From NCBI GenBank assembly GCA_045636385.1, contig JAZTXK010000027.1, forward strand, positions 1 through 34,421: a stretch of 34,421 nt of DNA. The letters are read 5' to 3'. Shown here in pieces: positions 14,577 through 22,600 of the stretch. The stretch's first letter is position 1. Each line of letters starts with the position of its first letter. A model generated the notes under the pieces. That model saw only the letters and a list, made by a program, of their open reading frames with translations. It was not told where the DNA came from and ran no database searches. This stretch comes from CAG-390 sp045636385 (lineage in GTDB: Bacteria; Bacillota; Clostridia; Oscillospirales; CAG-272). A program made the position numbers and the translations under genes.

Positions 14577-16016
14577 TTAATCGTTATCACTTGCAAGCAT
14601 AAACGCCTTCTGACCGCGCTTGCGAACTTCCTCTTCGGGAATTCCGAGCTCGCGGGCAAGGATCTCGATGATCAGCGGCGAGCAGAAGCCGCCCTGACAG
14701 CGTCCCATTCCCGCGCGTACACGGCGCTTGACGGCGTCGAGTGTCTTTGCGCCTACGGGACGGCGGATAGCCTGAAGAATCTCGCTCTCGGTAACCTGCT
14801 CGCAACGGCAGATGATCTTGCCGTAAAGCGGATCCTTTGCGATGAGGGCATCGCGCTCTGCATCGGTCTTATCGGCAAAGCGGACGATTCCGCGGCGGGT
14901 TCTGATCCAGCCGACCTTGCGCTCAAGGATAAGTCCCGCTTCCTGCATCTCATGCGCGATATATTTCGCCAGCGCAAAGCTTGCGGTAAGTCCGGTCGAA
15001 CGAACCCCCGAGATACCAACGTAACCGAGCGCCTTCTTCGAAACTACGATATTGTAGCCCTCGGGCTCGCGTGCGGGACGTGCGCCGACGAACTGCGCGA
15101 TAGTATCCTCAAAGCGAAGTCCGGGAACCATCGCAAGTGCCTGAGTGCGGACCGACTCAAGTCCCTCGCGGGTGGTCATTCTGTCGGTCTTGTCCTCAAC
15201 GTCATCGGCGGTAGGGCCGACGATCATATTGTTATCAACTGTGGGAATAACGAGAACTCCGCGCGTCTTTGCAGACGGAACGGAAGAAATGATATGCGAA
15301 ACCTTAACGGGAGTGTTGTGGCTGAAAACGAAGAACTCGCCCTTACGGGGATGAACCGTGAAGTCGCATTCGTCAACCATCTTTGCGATATCGTCGCAAT
15401 GAAGTCCCGCGCAGTTAACGACCCACTTTGCCTCGATCTCGCCCTTGGAGGTAACGACCTTCTCTACTCTGCCGTTCGAAACGCAGATATCCTCAACCTT
15501 GCAGTCAAGCATAAACTCAACGCCGTTTTCAGCCGCGTTCTCCGCCTCTGCAATAACAACGAGGAACTGGTTTACCTGGCTGTCGCGGGGGCTGTAAATA
15601 CCGCCGAGGATGTTGGGATTAAGTGTCGGCTCCATCTCGAGAATGTCTTCCTTGGGAAGAAATTCATAGTCATATACGCCATTCTGGAACGCTCTTGCGA
15701 GAAGTCCCGGTACGTTCTCCATCTGCTCGGGATAGAGCACGGGCGCGATGCTTCCGCAATGGATGATTGGGATATCAAGATCGCGGCAGATGTTGTCTAC
15801 CATGCTGTGCGAGATCGTTCTGATCTTGCACTCGAGTGTGCCGACGGGCATCGTCGCACTTGTGGAGGTAAGTCCGCTGTTCGACTTCGACGCGTCGCCG
15901 CCGACGTCGTCGTTTTTATCGCAAACGATGGTCTTGATCTTATATTTTGAAAGCTCGCGCGCAAGGGCTACGCCGACGGCGCCCGCTCCGATAATAAGTA
16001 CGTCTGTTTTAATCAT
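14577..16016 (-). CDS. GlpA-like FAD-dependent dehydrogenase with BFD-like [2Fe-2S] domain
   Basis: A 479-residue protein. Its N-terminus has the dinucleotide-binding GAGAVG motif at residues 10-15 and a DAO-type fold. The C-terminus carries a BFD-like iron-sulfur domain with Cys403, Cys405, Cys440 and Cys445 (ICRCEQVTE and GMGRCQGGFC). This fusion is typical of clostridial anaerobic glycerol-3-phosphate dehydrogenases, which oxidise glycerol-3-phosphate to dihydroxyacetone phosphate, although related hydroxy-acid oxidases share it. It is the third gene of the operon, starting 3 bp after the DUF1667 gene. The glycerol-3-phosphate assignment is the most likely but not certain, since no glpK or glpF is present here. 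Confidence 0.82.
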   Translation of the reverse strand: MIKTDVLIIGAGAVGVALARELSKYKIKTIVCDKNDDVGGDASKSNSGLTSTSATMPVGTLECKIRTISHSMVDNICRDLDIPIIHCGSIAPVLYPEQMENVPGLLARAFQNGVYDYEFLPKEDILEMEPTLNPNILGGIYSPRDSQVNQFLVVIAEAENAAENGVEFMLDCKVEDICVSNGRVEKVVTSKGEIEAKWVVNCAGLHCDDIAKMVDECDFTVHPRKGEFFVFSHNTPVKVSHIISSVPSAKTRGVLVIPTVDNNMIVGPTADDVEDKTDRMTTREGLESVRTQALAMVPGLRFEDTIAQFVGARPAREPEGYNIVVSKKALGYVGISGVRSTGLTASFALAKYIAHEMQEAGLILERKVGWIRTRRGIVRFADKTDAERDALIAKDPLYGKIICRCEQVTESEILQAIRRPVGAKTLDAVKRRVRAGMGRCQGGFCSPLIIEILARELGIPEEEVRKRGQKAFMLASDND

Positions 16017-16019
16017 CGT

Positions 16020-16388
16020 TTAATTCTCCTTTTTATCGAGACTCATACAAGCCACAAGATCGACACCCGTGCCGAGGATGTTGGAAGCAACTGTTTGTCC
16101 GCAAGCAACGGGAGCTTCGAGAGTGATCTTTTTGACCTCATCCGCGCAAGCGAAAAGCATGTCCTTTGGGATGGGAGCCGAGGTGCGGACGGGCATTCTG
16201 CGGCGGTTAGCGCCCTTGACGGCAACCGACGAGGTGAAGGTACGCTTGGGATCGAAGCATTCGTTGATGCAGTATTCGACGCCGCGCTTGCAGCGGTTGC
16301 CGCTGAGCTTTACGTCGTCCTTCGAGGTATATTCCGCAACGACCTCACAGCCGTTGGGGCAAACGGTACAAATTATTGTCTTTTTCAT
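16020..16388 (-). CDS. DUF1667 cysteine-rich protein
   Basis: A 122-residue protein. The N-terminal CTVCPNGCEV (Cys7, Cys10, Cys14) and NRCKRGVEYCINEC (Cys33, Cys40, Cys44) match DUF1667, a small metal- or cluster-binding protein almost always found with the two FAD oxidoreductases flanking it here. It probably acts as an electron-transfer subunit. Its ATG overlaps the stop of the preceding gene as ATGA, showing translational coupling. Confidence 0.9.
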   Translation of the reverse strand: MKKTIICTVCPNGCEVVAEYTSKDDVKLSGNRCKRGVEYCINECFDPKRTFTSSVAVKGANRRRMPVRTSAPIPKDMLFACADEVKKITLEAPVACGQTVASNILGTGVDLVACMSLDKKEN

Positions 16389-17647
16389 GCCAGAACCTCC
16401 TTATGCTCCGCGGTGATAACGACCGCACCGTCAAGCGACGCGAGCTTATCCGCGGGGATCGTGAGCTTTTCCATAGCTCCGGGAGTGGAAGCTGTGAGCT
16501 TCTTGCGTGCGAGAACCTCGCCGCAGCAGCTTGCAACGAGAGTGGTATCTCTGCCGGGAACGATGGTACGGAAGAAGAGATCAACGTCCGCCTCGGCAGA
16601 TGTATCGATGCTCTGGGGGCAAACGTAGCGGATACCCGAACCTGCTTCCGCCGCGATGCTCTTACCTGCAGGAAGAGCTCCTGCGGCATATTTTGCGGCG
16701 TACTTGCCCGCCTGCTCGCTCTCGCGGCTGACGTTGTCAACGAGGTCGTTGACGTGAAGAACGTTTCCGCAAGCGAATACGTAGGGGATCTCGGTCTGCA
16801 TAAACTGATTTACGGTCGCGCCCTTGGTAATGCCCGAAAGCGAAATTCCCGCGGTCAGAGTAAGCTCATTCTCGGGGATAAGTCCTACCGAGAGAAGCAG
16901 GGTATCGCAGGGGATGACCTCTGTTTTTTCAAGGATAGGACGCTTGTTCTCGTCAACGGGAGCGATGCTTACGCTCTCAACGCGGTCAACACCCGTGATA
17001 TTAACAACTGTGTGGGAAAGAAGGAGCGGAATGCCGAAATCGTCAAGGCACTGAACCTTGTTTCTCTGCAGACCCGCAAGGAAGGGCATAAGCTCAACTA
17101 CAGCCTTGACCTTCGCGCCCTCAAGGGTCAGACGGCGTGCCATGATCATACCGATATCGCCCGAGCCGAGAATAACAACTTCCTTACCTACCTTGTTACC
17201 GTAGATATTGATAAGCTTCTGTGCCGTACCCGCGGTATAAACGCCCGAAGGACGGCTGCCGGGGATGACGAGATTTGCGCGGGTGCGCTCACGGCATCCC
17301 ATAGCAAGGATAAGCGCGCCAAAGTTGATATGTACCACACCGCTCGTATTTACGCATACGAGTGTTTTTTCACGGATCTCAAGAGCCGTGGTCTCGGTCA
17401 TCAGGTCGATGCCTACTTCTGCTGCCTTATCGGCAAAACGCTCGGCGTATTCGGGGCCTGTCAGCTCCTCGCCGAAATACTGCAGACCGAAGCCTGCGTG
17501 AATACACTGCTGAAGAATTCCGCCTGCGCGGATATCGCGTTCAATGAGAACAACGCGCTCTGCGCCGTTCTGCTTTGCCGAAACAGCCGCCGCAAGACCC
17601 GCAGGGCCCGCACCGACTATCGCAACGTCATACAAGTATTCTTTCAT
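16385..17647 (-). CDS. NAD(P)/FAD-dependent oxidoreductase subunit of GlpA-type complex
   Basis: A 420-residue protein. ATG 17647 is preferred over an in-frame TTG five codons upstream because GAGAGGT lies 8 nt before the ATG and overlaps the TTG. It has two Rossmann motifs: GAGPAG at residues 12-17 and ILGSGDIGM midway. This is the pyridine-nucleotide-disulfide oxidoreductase fold, without an active-site disulfide. In clostridial clusters this subunit passes electrons between the dehydrogenase and NAD or another carrier. It is the first gene of the operon. Upstream there is a good -10 but no -35, together with a 59-bp block shared with an AraC gene promoter, which suggests activator control. 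Confidence 0.87.
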   Translation of the reverse strand: MKEYLYDVAIVGAGPAGLAAAVSAKQNGAERVVLIERDIRAGGILQQCIHAGFGLQYFGEELTGPEYAERFADKAAEVGIDLMTETTALEIREKTLVCVNTSGVVHINFGALILAMGCRERTRANLVIPGSRPSGVYTAGTAQKLINIYGNKVGKEVVILGSGDIGMIMARRLTLEGAKVKAVVELMPFLAGLQRNKVQCLDDFGIPLLLSHTVVNITGVDRVESVSIAPVDENKRPILEKTEVIPCDTLLLSVGLIPENELTLTAGISLSGITKGATVNQFMQTEIPYVFACGNVLHVNDLVDNVSRESEQAGKYAAKYAAGALPAGKSIAAEAGSGIRYVCPQSIDTSAEADVDLFFRTIVPGRDTTLVASCCGEVLARKKLTASTPGAMEKLTIPADKLASLDGAVVITAEHKEVLA

Positions 17648-17679
17648 TCTTGTACCTCTCAATGTTTTTGATAAATCAT

Positions 17680-17685
17680 ATTATA
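17680..17685 (-). promoter_or_regulatory. -10 element of dehydrogenase operon lacking a -35
   Basis: A reverse-strand TATAAT (complement of 17680-17685) lies about 33 bp before the start codon. At 16-18 bp upstream only AGCATT, TAGCAT or ATAGCA is found, none close to TTGACA. The adjoining duplicated block overlaps that position, consistent with an activator-dependent promoter. Confidence 0.5.
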
Positions 17686-17690
17686 TATCA

Positions 17691-17749
17691 ACAATTTTCA
17701 AAATGCTATTGCCAATTTTGCCAATTTGTTGTATAATATTGCTGTAATC
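17691..17749. repeat. 59-bp control block, copy 1 (upstream of dehydrogenase operon)
   Basis: Fifty of 59 bases match copy 2 at 18875-18933 without gaps. It contains two adjacent TTGCCAATT repeats (17709-17726) and, on the forward strand, a full promoter-like TTGCCA-17-TATAAT. Given its position over the missing -35 of the reverse-strand operon, I infer a binding site for the AraC-type regulator encoded at 18956. Confidence 0.8.
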
Positions 17750-17762
17750 GTAATTCTCATTA

Positions 17763-17800
17763 AAAAGAACCCCAAGCGACTCGGCACTTGGGGTTCTTAA
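17763..17800 (-). terminator. Terminator of SPFH gene
   Basis: AAGAACCCCAAG (17765-17776) pairs with CTTGGGGTTCTT (17787-17798). On the reverse strand the stem is followed by TTTTTA. It separates the SPFH gene from the downstream dehydrogenase operon. Confidence 0.88.
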
Positions 17801-17809
17801 GTAATCTGT

Positions 17810-18757
17810 TTAGTCGCAGCAAACGTCGGGTTTAACGGGAGCTGCGGGCTTGGGAGCCTCGGGAATTACGTTTCCGAGACCGGTGGATTCGGTGAAAATG
17901 GCATTATTCTTAACCATTTCAACGGTATCGGTAGGCACTATCAGCTTGGATGCAGTGCCGTTTGCCATTTCAACAAGAGCTTCATATCTCTTGAGCTCGA
18001 TGACCTCGGGGGTAGGGCAAGCCGCCATAATAGCGCGGAGACCGTCTGCCTCTGCCTGCTTCTGAAGAAGAACTGCGCGTGCTTCACCCTCGGCTCTTGC
18101 GATGCGGGCGTCTCTTTCACCTTCTGCGGCGAGGATCATTGCCTGCTTGTCACCCTCTGCACGGGTGATGACCGCCTGCTTGTGTCCTTCTGCCTCAAGA
18201 AGAGTTTCACGTCTTGCACGCTCTGCCTTCATCTGCTTTTCCATAGATTCGCGGATATCGGCGGAGGGAGTGATATTTCGGATCTCAACGCGGGTTACTC
18301 TGATACCCCATTCGTCGGTTGCTCTGTCAAGGCTTTCAGTCATCTTTGCATTGATGCTGTCACGCGAGGTAAGGGATTCATCGAGGGTAAGCTCGCCGAC
18401 GATGTTACGGAGAGTGGTTGTGGTGAGGTTTGCAAGTGCCTCAACGGGGTTTGCCGCACCGTAAGCGTAAAGCTTGGGATCGAAGGTCTTGTGGTAAACG
18501 ACGGCGTCGATGGTGAGCGGTACGTTATCGCTCGTGATAACGCTCTGAGGAGGTGTGTCGAGAACCTTCTCCTTCGAGGTAGCGCGAGCGGTGATCCTGT
18601 CGATACCGAAGGGAGCAAGAATGTGGAGTCCCGCGTCCCAAATTGTATAGAACTTTCCAAGACGTTCGATAACGTAAGACTCGGTGTGAGGAACGACCTT
18701 AAGACACGAGATCAAAAGGACTAAAACGATAACAACTCCAATAATAAGAAACGGCAT
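17810..18757 (-). CDS. SPFH/band-7 family membrane protein (QmcA/stomatin-like)
   Basis: A 315-residue protein. ATG 18757 is chosen because AAAGGAG lies 8 nt upstream; the longer open frame would begin inside the promoter. It has an N-terminal membrane helix (residues 2-20), then the SPFH domain (VVPHTESYVIERLGKF, PPQSVITSDNVPLTIDAVVY, RDSINAKM), then a charged coiled coil rich in AEGER and AEGEARAV repeats (about residues 185-245). It ends in a Pro-rich tail with CC. Such proteins form membrane-associated oligomeric rings that organise microdomains or protease complexes. The usual NfeD partner is not adjacent. It is a single-gene transcript with its own promoter and terminator. Confidence 0.9.
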   Translation of the reverse strand: MPFLIIGVVIVLVLLISCLKVVPHTESYVIERLGKFYTIWDAGLHILAPFGIDRITARATSKEKVLDTPPQSVITSDNVPLTIDAVVYHKTFDPKLYAYGAANPVEALANLTTTTLRNIVGELTLDESLTSRDSINAKMTESLDRATDEWGIRVTRVEIRNITPSADIRESMEKQMKAERARRETLLEAEGHKQAVITRAEGDKQAMILAAEGERDARIARAEGEARAVLLQKQAEADGLRAIMAACPTPEVIELKRYEALVEMANGTASKLIVPTDTVEMVKNNAIFTESTGLGNVIPEAPKPAAPVKPDVCCD

Positions 18758-18809
18758 AATATTTCTCCTTTTCATTTTTTTGAAAAACTTGTGTTTTTCT
18801 GTTGACATT

Positions 18810-18838
18810 ATTATATCACACAATCAGATGAATGTCAA
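18810..18838 (-). promoter_or_regulatory. Promoter of SPFH gene
   Basis: On the reverse strand TTGACA (complement of 18833-18838), a 17-bp spacer and TATAAT (complement of 18810-18815) with extended -10 TGa. It is bracketed by a perfect 8-bp inverted repeat, TTGACATT (18802-18809) and AATGTCAA (18831-18838). Confidence 0.87.
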
Positions 18839-18874
18839 TACCTTTCAGAACAAAGATAAAAATTTTTCATTCCC

Positions 18875-18933
18875 ACAATTTTCAATATCCTATTGCTATT
18901 TTTTTCGATCTATTGTATAATATTGCTGTAATC
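18875..18933 (+). promoter_or_regulatory. 59-bp control block, copy 2, containing promoter of AraC gene
   Basis: This copy holds TTGCTA (18893-18898), a 17-bp spacer and TATAAT (18916-18921), giving a transcript that starts about 25 bp before the AraC ATG. Its similarity to 17691-17749 extends well beyond the hexamers, so the shared bases are probably operator sequence. Confidence 0.8.
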
Positions 18934-18955
18934 TAAAATGTAGGGGGATTTTGAA

Positions 18956-19819
18956 ATGAGCGAAAATTTAACGAGAATATGCTACGACGCCGATCCCGCC
19001 TGCCGCGTTCACCACACGGTCGGCTACGCGGACGAATACGCCCTGATGGCACAGTTCCACTACGACACATCGCTGATTCTCCTGCTCTTCTTGCGCGGAC
19101 ACGGCGAGATCCGTATTGAAGGTCGCCTATACTCCTTCGGCGCGGGCGATATGATAATCCTCAACCCCTCCGAGCTTCACCGTTGCACGATAGCCGCCGA
19201 CGAGGTCTTTGAGCGCATCTCGCTCCACGTCAGCGAAAGCATCCTTGACGGCTTCGGCGCGAAGGACTCGGGACTTTTCAAATTTTTCTACGAAAGAGAG
19301 CGCGGTATAGGCAACATCCTCCGTGCCGAGCGTATGCACCAGATCGGCGGAGACCGACTTATGCGCGATATCCTCACCCGCGCTTCGGGCGTCGGACGCG
19401 CCGACCCGATACTTTTGCGCTGCAAGGTCATCGAGCTTCTTGCCGCGATCAGCGAAGCCGCCGACCAAGGCGAGCCGACGAATGAATCCCCGCGCATCGA
19501 AAACGGACTGATACTTGAAATCCTGCAATATCTGAACACGCATTACACCGAGGACGTATCGCTTTCCGAGATAGCGGACAGATTCTACCACAGCAAATAC
19601 CACGTCTGCCACCTTTTCCGCGAGCAGGTCGGCGTCACGCTAAACGACTATCTCGTCCTGCGCCGCATCCACCTCGTCAACGACCTCATCCGTCGAGGAG
19701 ACCCCATAACCGAAGCCTGCTTCGCCGCGGGATTCAAAAACTACTCGAATTTCTTCAGGCTCTATAAAAAACACACGAAAATGACTCCACAGGAATTCAA
19801 GAATTCGATTGGAAAATAA
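18956..19819 (+). CDS. AraC-family transcriptional regulator with cupin sensor
   Basis: A 287-residue protein with TAGGGGG about 9 nt before ATG 18956. Residues 30-90 fit the AraC ligand-binding cupin (RGHGEIRIEGRLYSFGAGDM, then ILNPSELHRC). The C-terminal domain (about 185-285) has both helix-turn-helix units: DVSLSEIADRFYHSKYHVCH, then ITEACFAAGFKNYSNFFRLY and KMTPQEF. Such regulators usually activate nearby catabolic genes in response to a small molecule. The duplicated block at its own promoter and before the dehydrogenase operon suggests that this operon is its target and that it controls itself. Confidence 0.9.
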   Translation: MSENLTRICYDADPACRVHHTVGYADEYALMAQFHYDTSLILLLFLRGHGEIRIEGRLYSFGAGDMIILNPSELHRCTIAADEVFERISLHVSESILDGFGAKDSGLFKFFYERERGIGNILRAERMHQIGGDRLMRDILTRASGVGRADPILLRCKVIELLAAISEAADQGEPTNESPRIENGLILEILQYLNTHYTEDVSLSEIADRFYHSKYHVCHLFREQVGVTLNDYLVLRRIHLVNDLIRRGDPITEACFAAGFKNYSNFFRLYKKHTKMTPQEFKNSIGK

Positions 19820-19835
19820 AATTTCTCTGCCAATA

Positions 19836-19864
19836 TTGACAAGGTAGCATAATTATGATATAAT
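19836..19864 (+). promoter_or_regulatory. Promoter of toxin-antitoxin operon
   Basis: TTGACA (19836-19841), a 17-bp spacer and TATAAT (19859-19864) with extended -10 TGa, 28 bp before the antitoxin ATG. In Phd/YefM systems the antitoxin represses this type of promoter. Confidence 0.87.
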
Positions 19865-19892
19865 AATACTACCAAGCATAGGAGGTTTTTGT

Positions 19893-20189
19893 ATGAACAA
19901 CTTTATTTCAATAAGGCCGTCAAAGGATATAAGGACAAATTACGCACAGATATCGGCTTTAACGAGAACGAGCCCCGTCGCCATCACGGTCAACGGCAAA
20001 GAGGATACCGTCCTTCTCAGCCACGAGGATTATATCGATCAGCAAAAATACATCTCCGAGCTTGAAGAAAAGCTTGCAGTATACGCTCATTTAGCTCAGG
20101 CGATGGATGACGTCAAGCTCGGCAGAATTCAGGATGCCGACGAAGCTTTCGATGATATTCTCGCTGAACTGGAGAATCTTGATATATGA
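19893..20189 (+). CDS. Phd/YefM-type antitoxin
   Basis: A 98-residue protein with AGGAGGT 8 nt before ATG 19893. The N-terminal half fits the Phd/YefM fold: SIRPSKDIRTNYAQISALTR, then PVAITVNGKEDTVLLSHEDY. This part forms the DNA-binding dimer in the family. The C-terminal part is acidic and probably disordered until it wraps the toxin. Its stop overlaps the toxin start as ATGA, ensuring coupled synthesis. Confidence 0.87.
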   Translation: MNNFISIRPSKDIRTNYAQISALTRTSPVAITVNGKEDTVLLSHEDYIDQQKYISELEEKLAVYAHLAQAMDDVKLGRIQDADEAFDDILAELENLDI

Positions 20190-20515
20190 GCTTTAAAGTC
20201 AAGTTTACCGAAACCGCGAAGGATGATCTGCGGAATATTGCATTATATATCGCGGAAGCTTCGGGCGAAAAGAGTATTGCGGTCAATTTTGTCAACGAAC
20301 TGCGCAAAAAGACAAAGATCCTCGAGGACTTTCCCGAAAGCGGCTCGCTTCCCCGCGACAGAATAATGATCAGCGCAGGATACCGCTTTCTGGTACATAA
20401 AGATCATCTGATCTTTTATCATTACGATCATAAGGCAGAAACTTCTTATATTTTAGCGATTTTCAATGCTAAACGCGATTATACGAGAGTTATGAGAAAA
20501 TTTATCGGGAAATAA
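20186..20515 (+). CDS. ParE/RelE-superfamily toxin
   Basis: A 109-residue protein. The ParE/RelE fold is indicated by KVKFTETAKDDLRNIALYIA, then PESGSLPRDRIMISAGYRFL and IFYHYDHKAETSYILAIFNA, ending in RDYTRVM. ParE members poison gyrase while RelE members cleave mRNA on the ribosome; the sequence alone does not decide which. The order antitoxin-toxin with a 4-bp overlap is the standard arrangement. Confidence 0.87.
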   Translation: MSFKVKFTETAKDDLRNIALYIAEASGEKSIAVNFVNELRKKTKILEDFPESGSLPRDRIMISAGYRFLVHKDHLIFYHYDHKAETSYILAIFNAKRDYTRVMRKFIGK

Positions 20516-20520
20516 AACTT

Positions 20521-20555
20521 AAACAGCACATCTTCGACTCGGGATGTGCTGTTTT
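20521..20555 (+). terminator. Terminator after toxin gene
   Basis: AAACAGCACATC (20521-20532) pairs with GATGTGCTGTTT (20543-20554), followed by a short T run. The GCACATC arm relates it to the terminators at 8912 and 26060. Confidence 0.82.
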
Positions 20556-20572
20556 CGATTTACTCATTTCTA

Positions 20573-20601
20573 TTGACACCCATTCGATTTTATGCTAAAA
20601 T
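20573..20601 (+). promoter_or_regulatory. Promoter of lectin/propeller locus
   Basis: TTGACA (20573-20578), a 17-bp spacer and TAAAAT (20596-20601) with extended -10 TGc, 25 bp before ATG 20626. Confidence 0.83.
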
Positions 20602-20625
20602 AATGGCAGAAAGGCGGTAATAAAC

Positions 20626-22050
20626 ATGAAAGATCTTTTAAGTGCCGAATTCAAGCGAAAGTTTTCGCTTTCTATGTATAAAAATCTGAAGATCAAGCTC
20701 GGTGAGATGTCCTTTTTCAAGGACTTCGTCAACGACACAAGAGGCGATCTTTATCCCGTTTTGTTAAAATCGGAAAACACTCTTGAATATATTGAAAACA
20801 ACCGCTACGGTGTGCGCGTGGGCTCGGTCTGCCGTCTGATTGGACAGTTCTTTCCTTATGCTACATACGAAATGACCGTAGAAGTCAAAGACGGCGAAGC
20901 GGGTTTCCGTTTCACTCTCCCCGATACGCAAGCCGAAATTGCGATATCGAGAGAAAAGCTCCGCTACCGTTGCGGAGATCACAGCAAGGAATTCGATCTT
21001 CCCGCGCTTTCGGGAAACTCGATCACAATGATCGTGAGCTGCCGACCGAGTGCTTTTGATATCTATTTCAAGAAAAACGGCAAGGCGGAGTTTTTCGCCA
21101 CCGTCGACGAAGAAGAATTCAAAAATTCAAACGATTATGCCGAATTTTCGGAAGGGCGGGCGGCATTGTACCTTTCGGGGTGCGCCGAGGTGAGCGAGGT
21201 CAGCTTTTACATCGACAACGGCACCTCTATCGCGGATATGCGCCCCGTGCGCTACGAAAACGGCGACGTAATGATCGAAAACGGTAAGATCTATATAACC
21301 GCTTCTATCCGTATGCAAGCGGGCGCGTTTCAGGGCATTTTCTCCTGGATACCCGGAACTGCCGAATTTGAGCTGACGGGCGCGCTCTTTTACGACTGCG
21401 GCGACGGACGGTGGTGCGGTGACGTAGCCGCTTCCCTGCTCTACCATCGCGAAAAGAAGCTTTGGTATCTTTGGGTCTGCGCCTTCTCGCACGGTCACAT
21501 CCTCGCGCATTCGATCTTTGACGGCGACGTGCGATTCGGTGTCAACGTCATCGACGTTGAATTAATGAAAAGAGCCGACGCAGATACGTCGATCGATAAA
21601 TTTCTCACCTTCGCGGGCGACGAAGACCCCGATTTCTTTTACGATAAAGAAAACTCGCGCTGGCTTATGGCGATCTGTCGCCGCGATCCCGCGATCAAGA
21701 ATTACAGATACTTTTTCTACGAATCCGATTCGCCGTTCGAGGGCTACAAGTGCATCGGCAAGGGATATGACGGCGCGGAAACGGGCGGTTCGTTCGTCAA
21801 AGTAGGCGGCGAACAGTATTTCCTCTGCGGCAACGATTTCCACGCGACCTCCGACTACCGCATTTACGGCAAGCACGGAATGAGTGCGCCGAAATTCGAC
21901 TACCCCGACGGCGGTTTCCGAGGTTGGGGCACGCTGATACCGATAAAGCTCGGCACACGGACAAGATATTTCTGGCTGACCTTCGACCGCCACCGCGGCA
22001 GCGACTACAACTGGAGCTACGGTAATCTTTATTGCTTTGAAGCGAGGTAA
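20626..22050 (+). CDS. Lectin-like plus five-bladed-propeller (GH43/GH32-like) protein
   Basis: A 474-residue protein with AAAGGCGG 9 nt before ATG 20626. The first 200 residues look like a concanavalin-type beta-sandwich (MTVEVKDGEAGFRFTLPD, ISREKLRYRCG, ALYLSGCAEVSEVSFYID). The second half resembles a GH43/GH32 propeller: QGIFSWIPGTAEFELTGALF, GDEDPDFFYDKENSRWLMAI, YFFYESDSPFEGYKC and WGTLIPIKLG. This reverses the usual GH32 order, where the sandwich is C-terminal. The catalytic carboxylates cannot be assigned with confidence. No signal peptide is visible. It begins a four-gene forward locus with a membrane protein, a dipeptidase and a large barrel protein. Confidence 0.65.
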   Translation: MKDLLSAEFKRKFSLSMYKNLKIKLGEMSFFKDFVNDTRGDLYPVLLKSENTLEYIENNRYGVRVGSVCRLIGQFFPYATYEMTVEVKDGEAGFRFTLPDTQAEIAISREKLRYRCGDHSKEFDLPALSGNSITMIVSCRPSAFDIYFKKNGKAEFFATVDEEEFKNSNDYAEFSEGRAALYLSGCAEVSEVSFYIDNGTSIADMRPVRYENGDVMIENGKIYITASIRMQAGAFQGIFSWIPGTAEFELTGALFYDCGDGRWCGDVAASLLYHREKKLWYLWVCAFSHGHILAHSIFDGDVRFGVNVIDVELMKRADADTSIDKFLTFAGDEDPDFFYDKENSRWLMAICRRDPAIKNYRYFFYESDSPFEGYKCIGKGYDGAETGGSFVKVGGEQYFLCGNDFHATSDYRIYGKHGMSAPKFDYPDGGFRGWGTLIPIKLGTRTRYFWLTFDRHRGSDYNWSYGNLYCFEAR

Positions 22051-22056
22051 AAATAT

Positions 22057-22575
22057 ATGGCAAGCAAATCGAAACTTTGGGTATCTTTCATTATCCTATC
22101 GATAATCTTCCTTGCGCTGTTTTTGATACTGTTACTGATTCGCGGCAGCTATCTTCCCGCTGAAAAAGAAAATGCGGCGATATACGAGGGGTCGGTAAAA
22201 GAGTGCCGCGAAAAGATCGATTGGATAAGTTTCATTTTATACACAACAACATGGGCCAATCCATCGTCATCGGTTGAAATAGTGCTTGAAAACGGTGAGC
22301 GCTACACGATAGACAAAGTAATCGCGGACGATGCGGAGAAATACCGTCTTCTCACTCTCACGGGTGAAACTGTGACGATTCTGTTGCACGAAGACAGCGG
22401 TTCCGTCGCGGAGATAAGAACGGGAGATTCTGTCATACTCGATTATAATTTCTCAATGCAACAGTTTGAGCTACACCGCATTTCCCTCTTGATCCTCTCC
22501 GTCGGCGCATTGCTGATCGGTCTGATATTCCTATTCTCAGCTGTCTTTGTATTTATACAAGGAAAGAGGCAATAA
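22057..22575 (+). CDS. Two-helix membrane protein, DUF3592-like, unknown function
   Basis: A 172-residue protein 6 bp after the propeller gene. Hydrophobic helices lie at about residues 8-28 and 143-166. The loop between them, about 115 residues, is predicted outside or inside as one soluble beta-rich domain (SSVEIVLENGERYTIDKV, then TGDSVILDYN). This layout is like DUF3592-type proteins, but I cannot confirm the family. The ribosome binding site is poor, so translation may depend on coupling to the upstream gene. Confidence 0.6.
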   Translation: MASKSKLWVSFIILSIIFLALFLILLLIRGSYLPAEKENAAIYEGSVKECREKIDWISFILYTTTWANPSSSVEIVLENGERYTIDKVIADDAEKYRLLTLTGETVTILLHEDSGSVAEIRTGDSVILDYNFSMQQFELHRISLLILSVGALLIGLIFLFSAVFVFIQGKRQ

Positions 22576-22600
22576 TCGTAGCCAAATAAAGGAGGAAACC

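Noticed and set aside
14541..15950. Long forward-strand open frame opposite the GlpA-like gene
   Set aside because: It is a mirror of the reverse-strand codon structure. It has no ribosome binding site, family motif or promoter, while the opposite strand has clear FAD and iron-sulfur motifs.
16376..17671. Long forward-strand open frame opposite the second FAD oxidoreductase
   Set aside because: Antisense shadow. The reverse frame has two Rossmann motifs, a Shine-Dalgarno sequence and coupled neighbours.
17709..17737. Forward promoter driving an antisense RNA to the SPFH gene
   Set aside because: TTGCCA-17-TATAAT is present, but the similarity to the AraC control block explains it better, and no forward gene follows. 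Transcription from it remains possible.
18757..18823. Longer start for the SPFH protein
   Set aside because: The extra codons overlap the -10 of its own promoter, and the downstream ATG has a strong AAAGGAG site.
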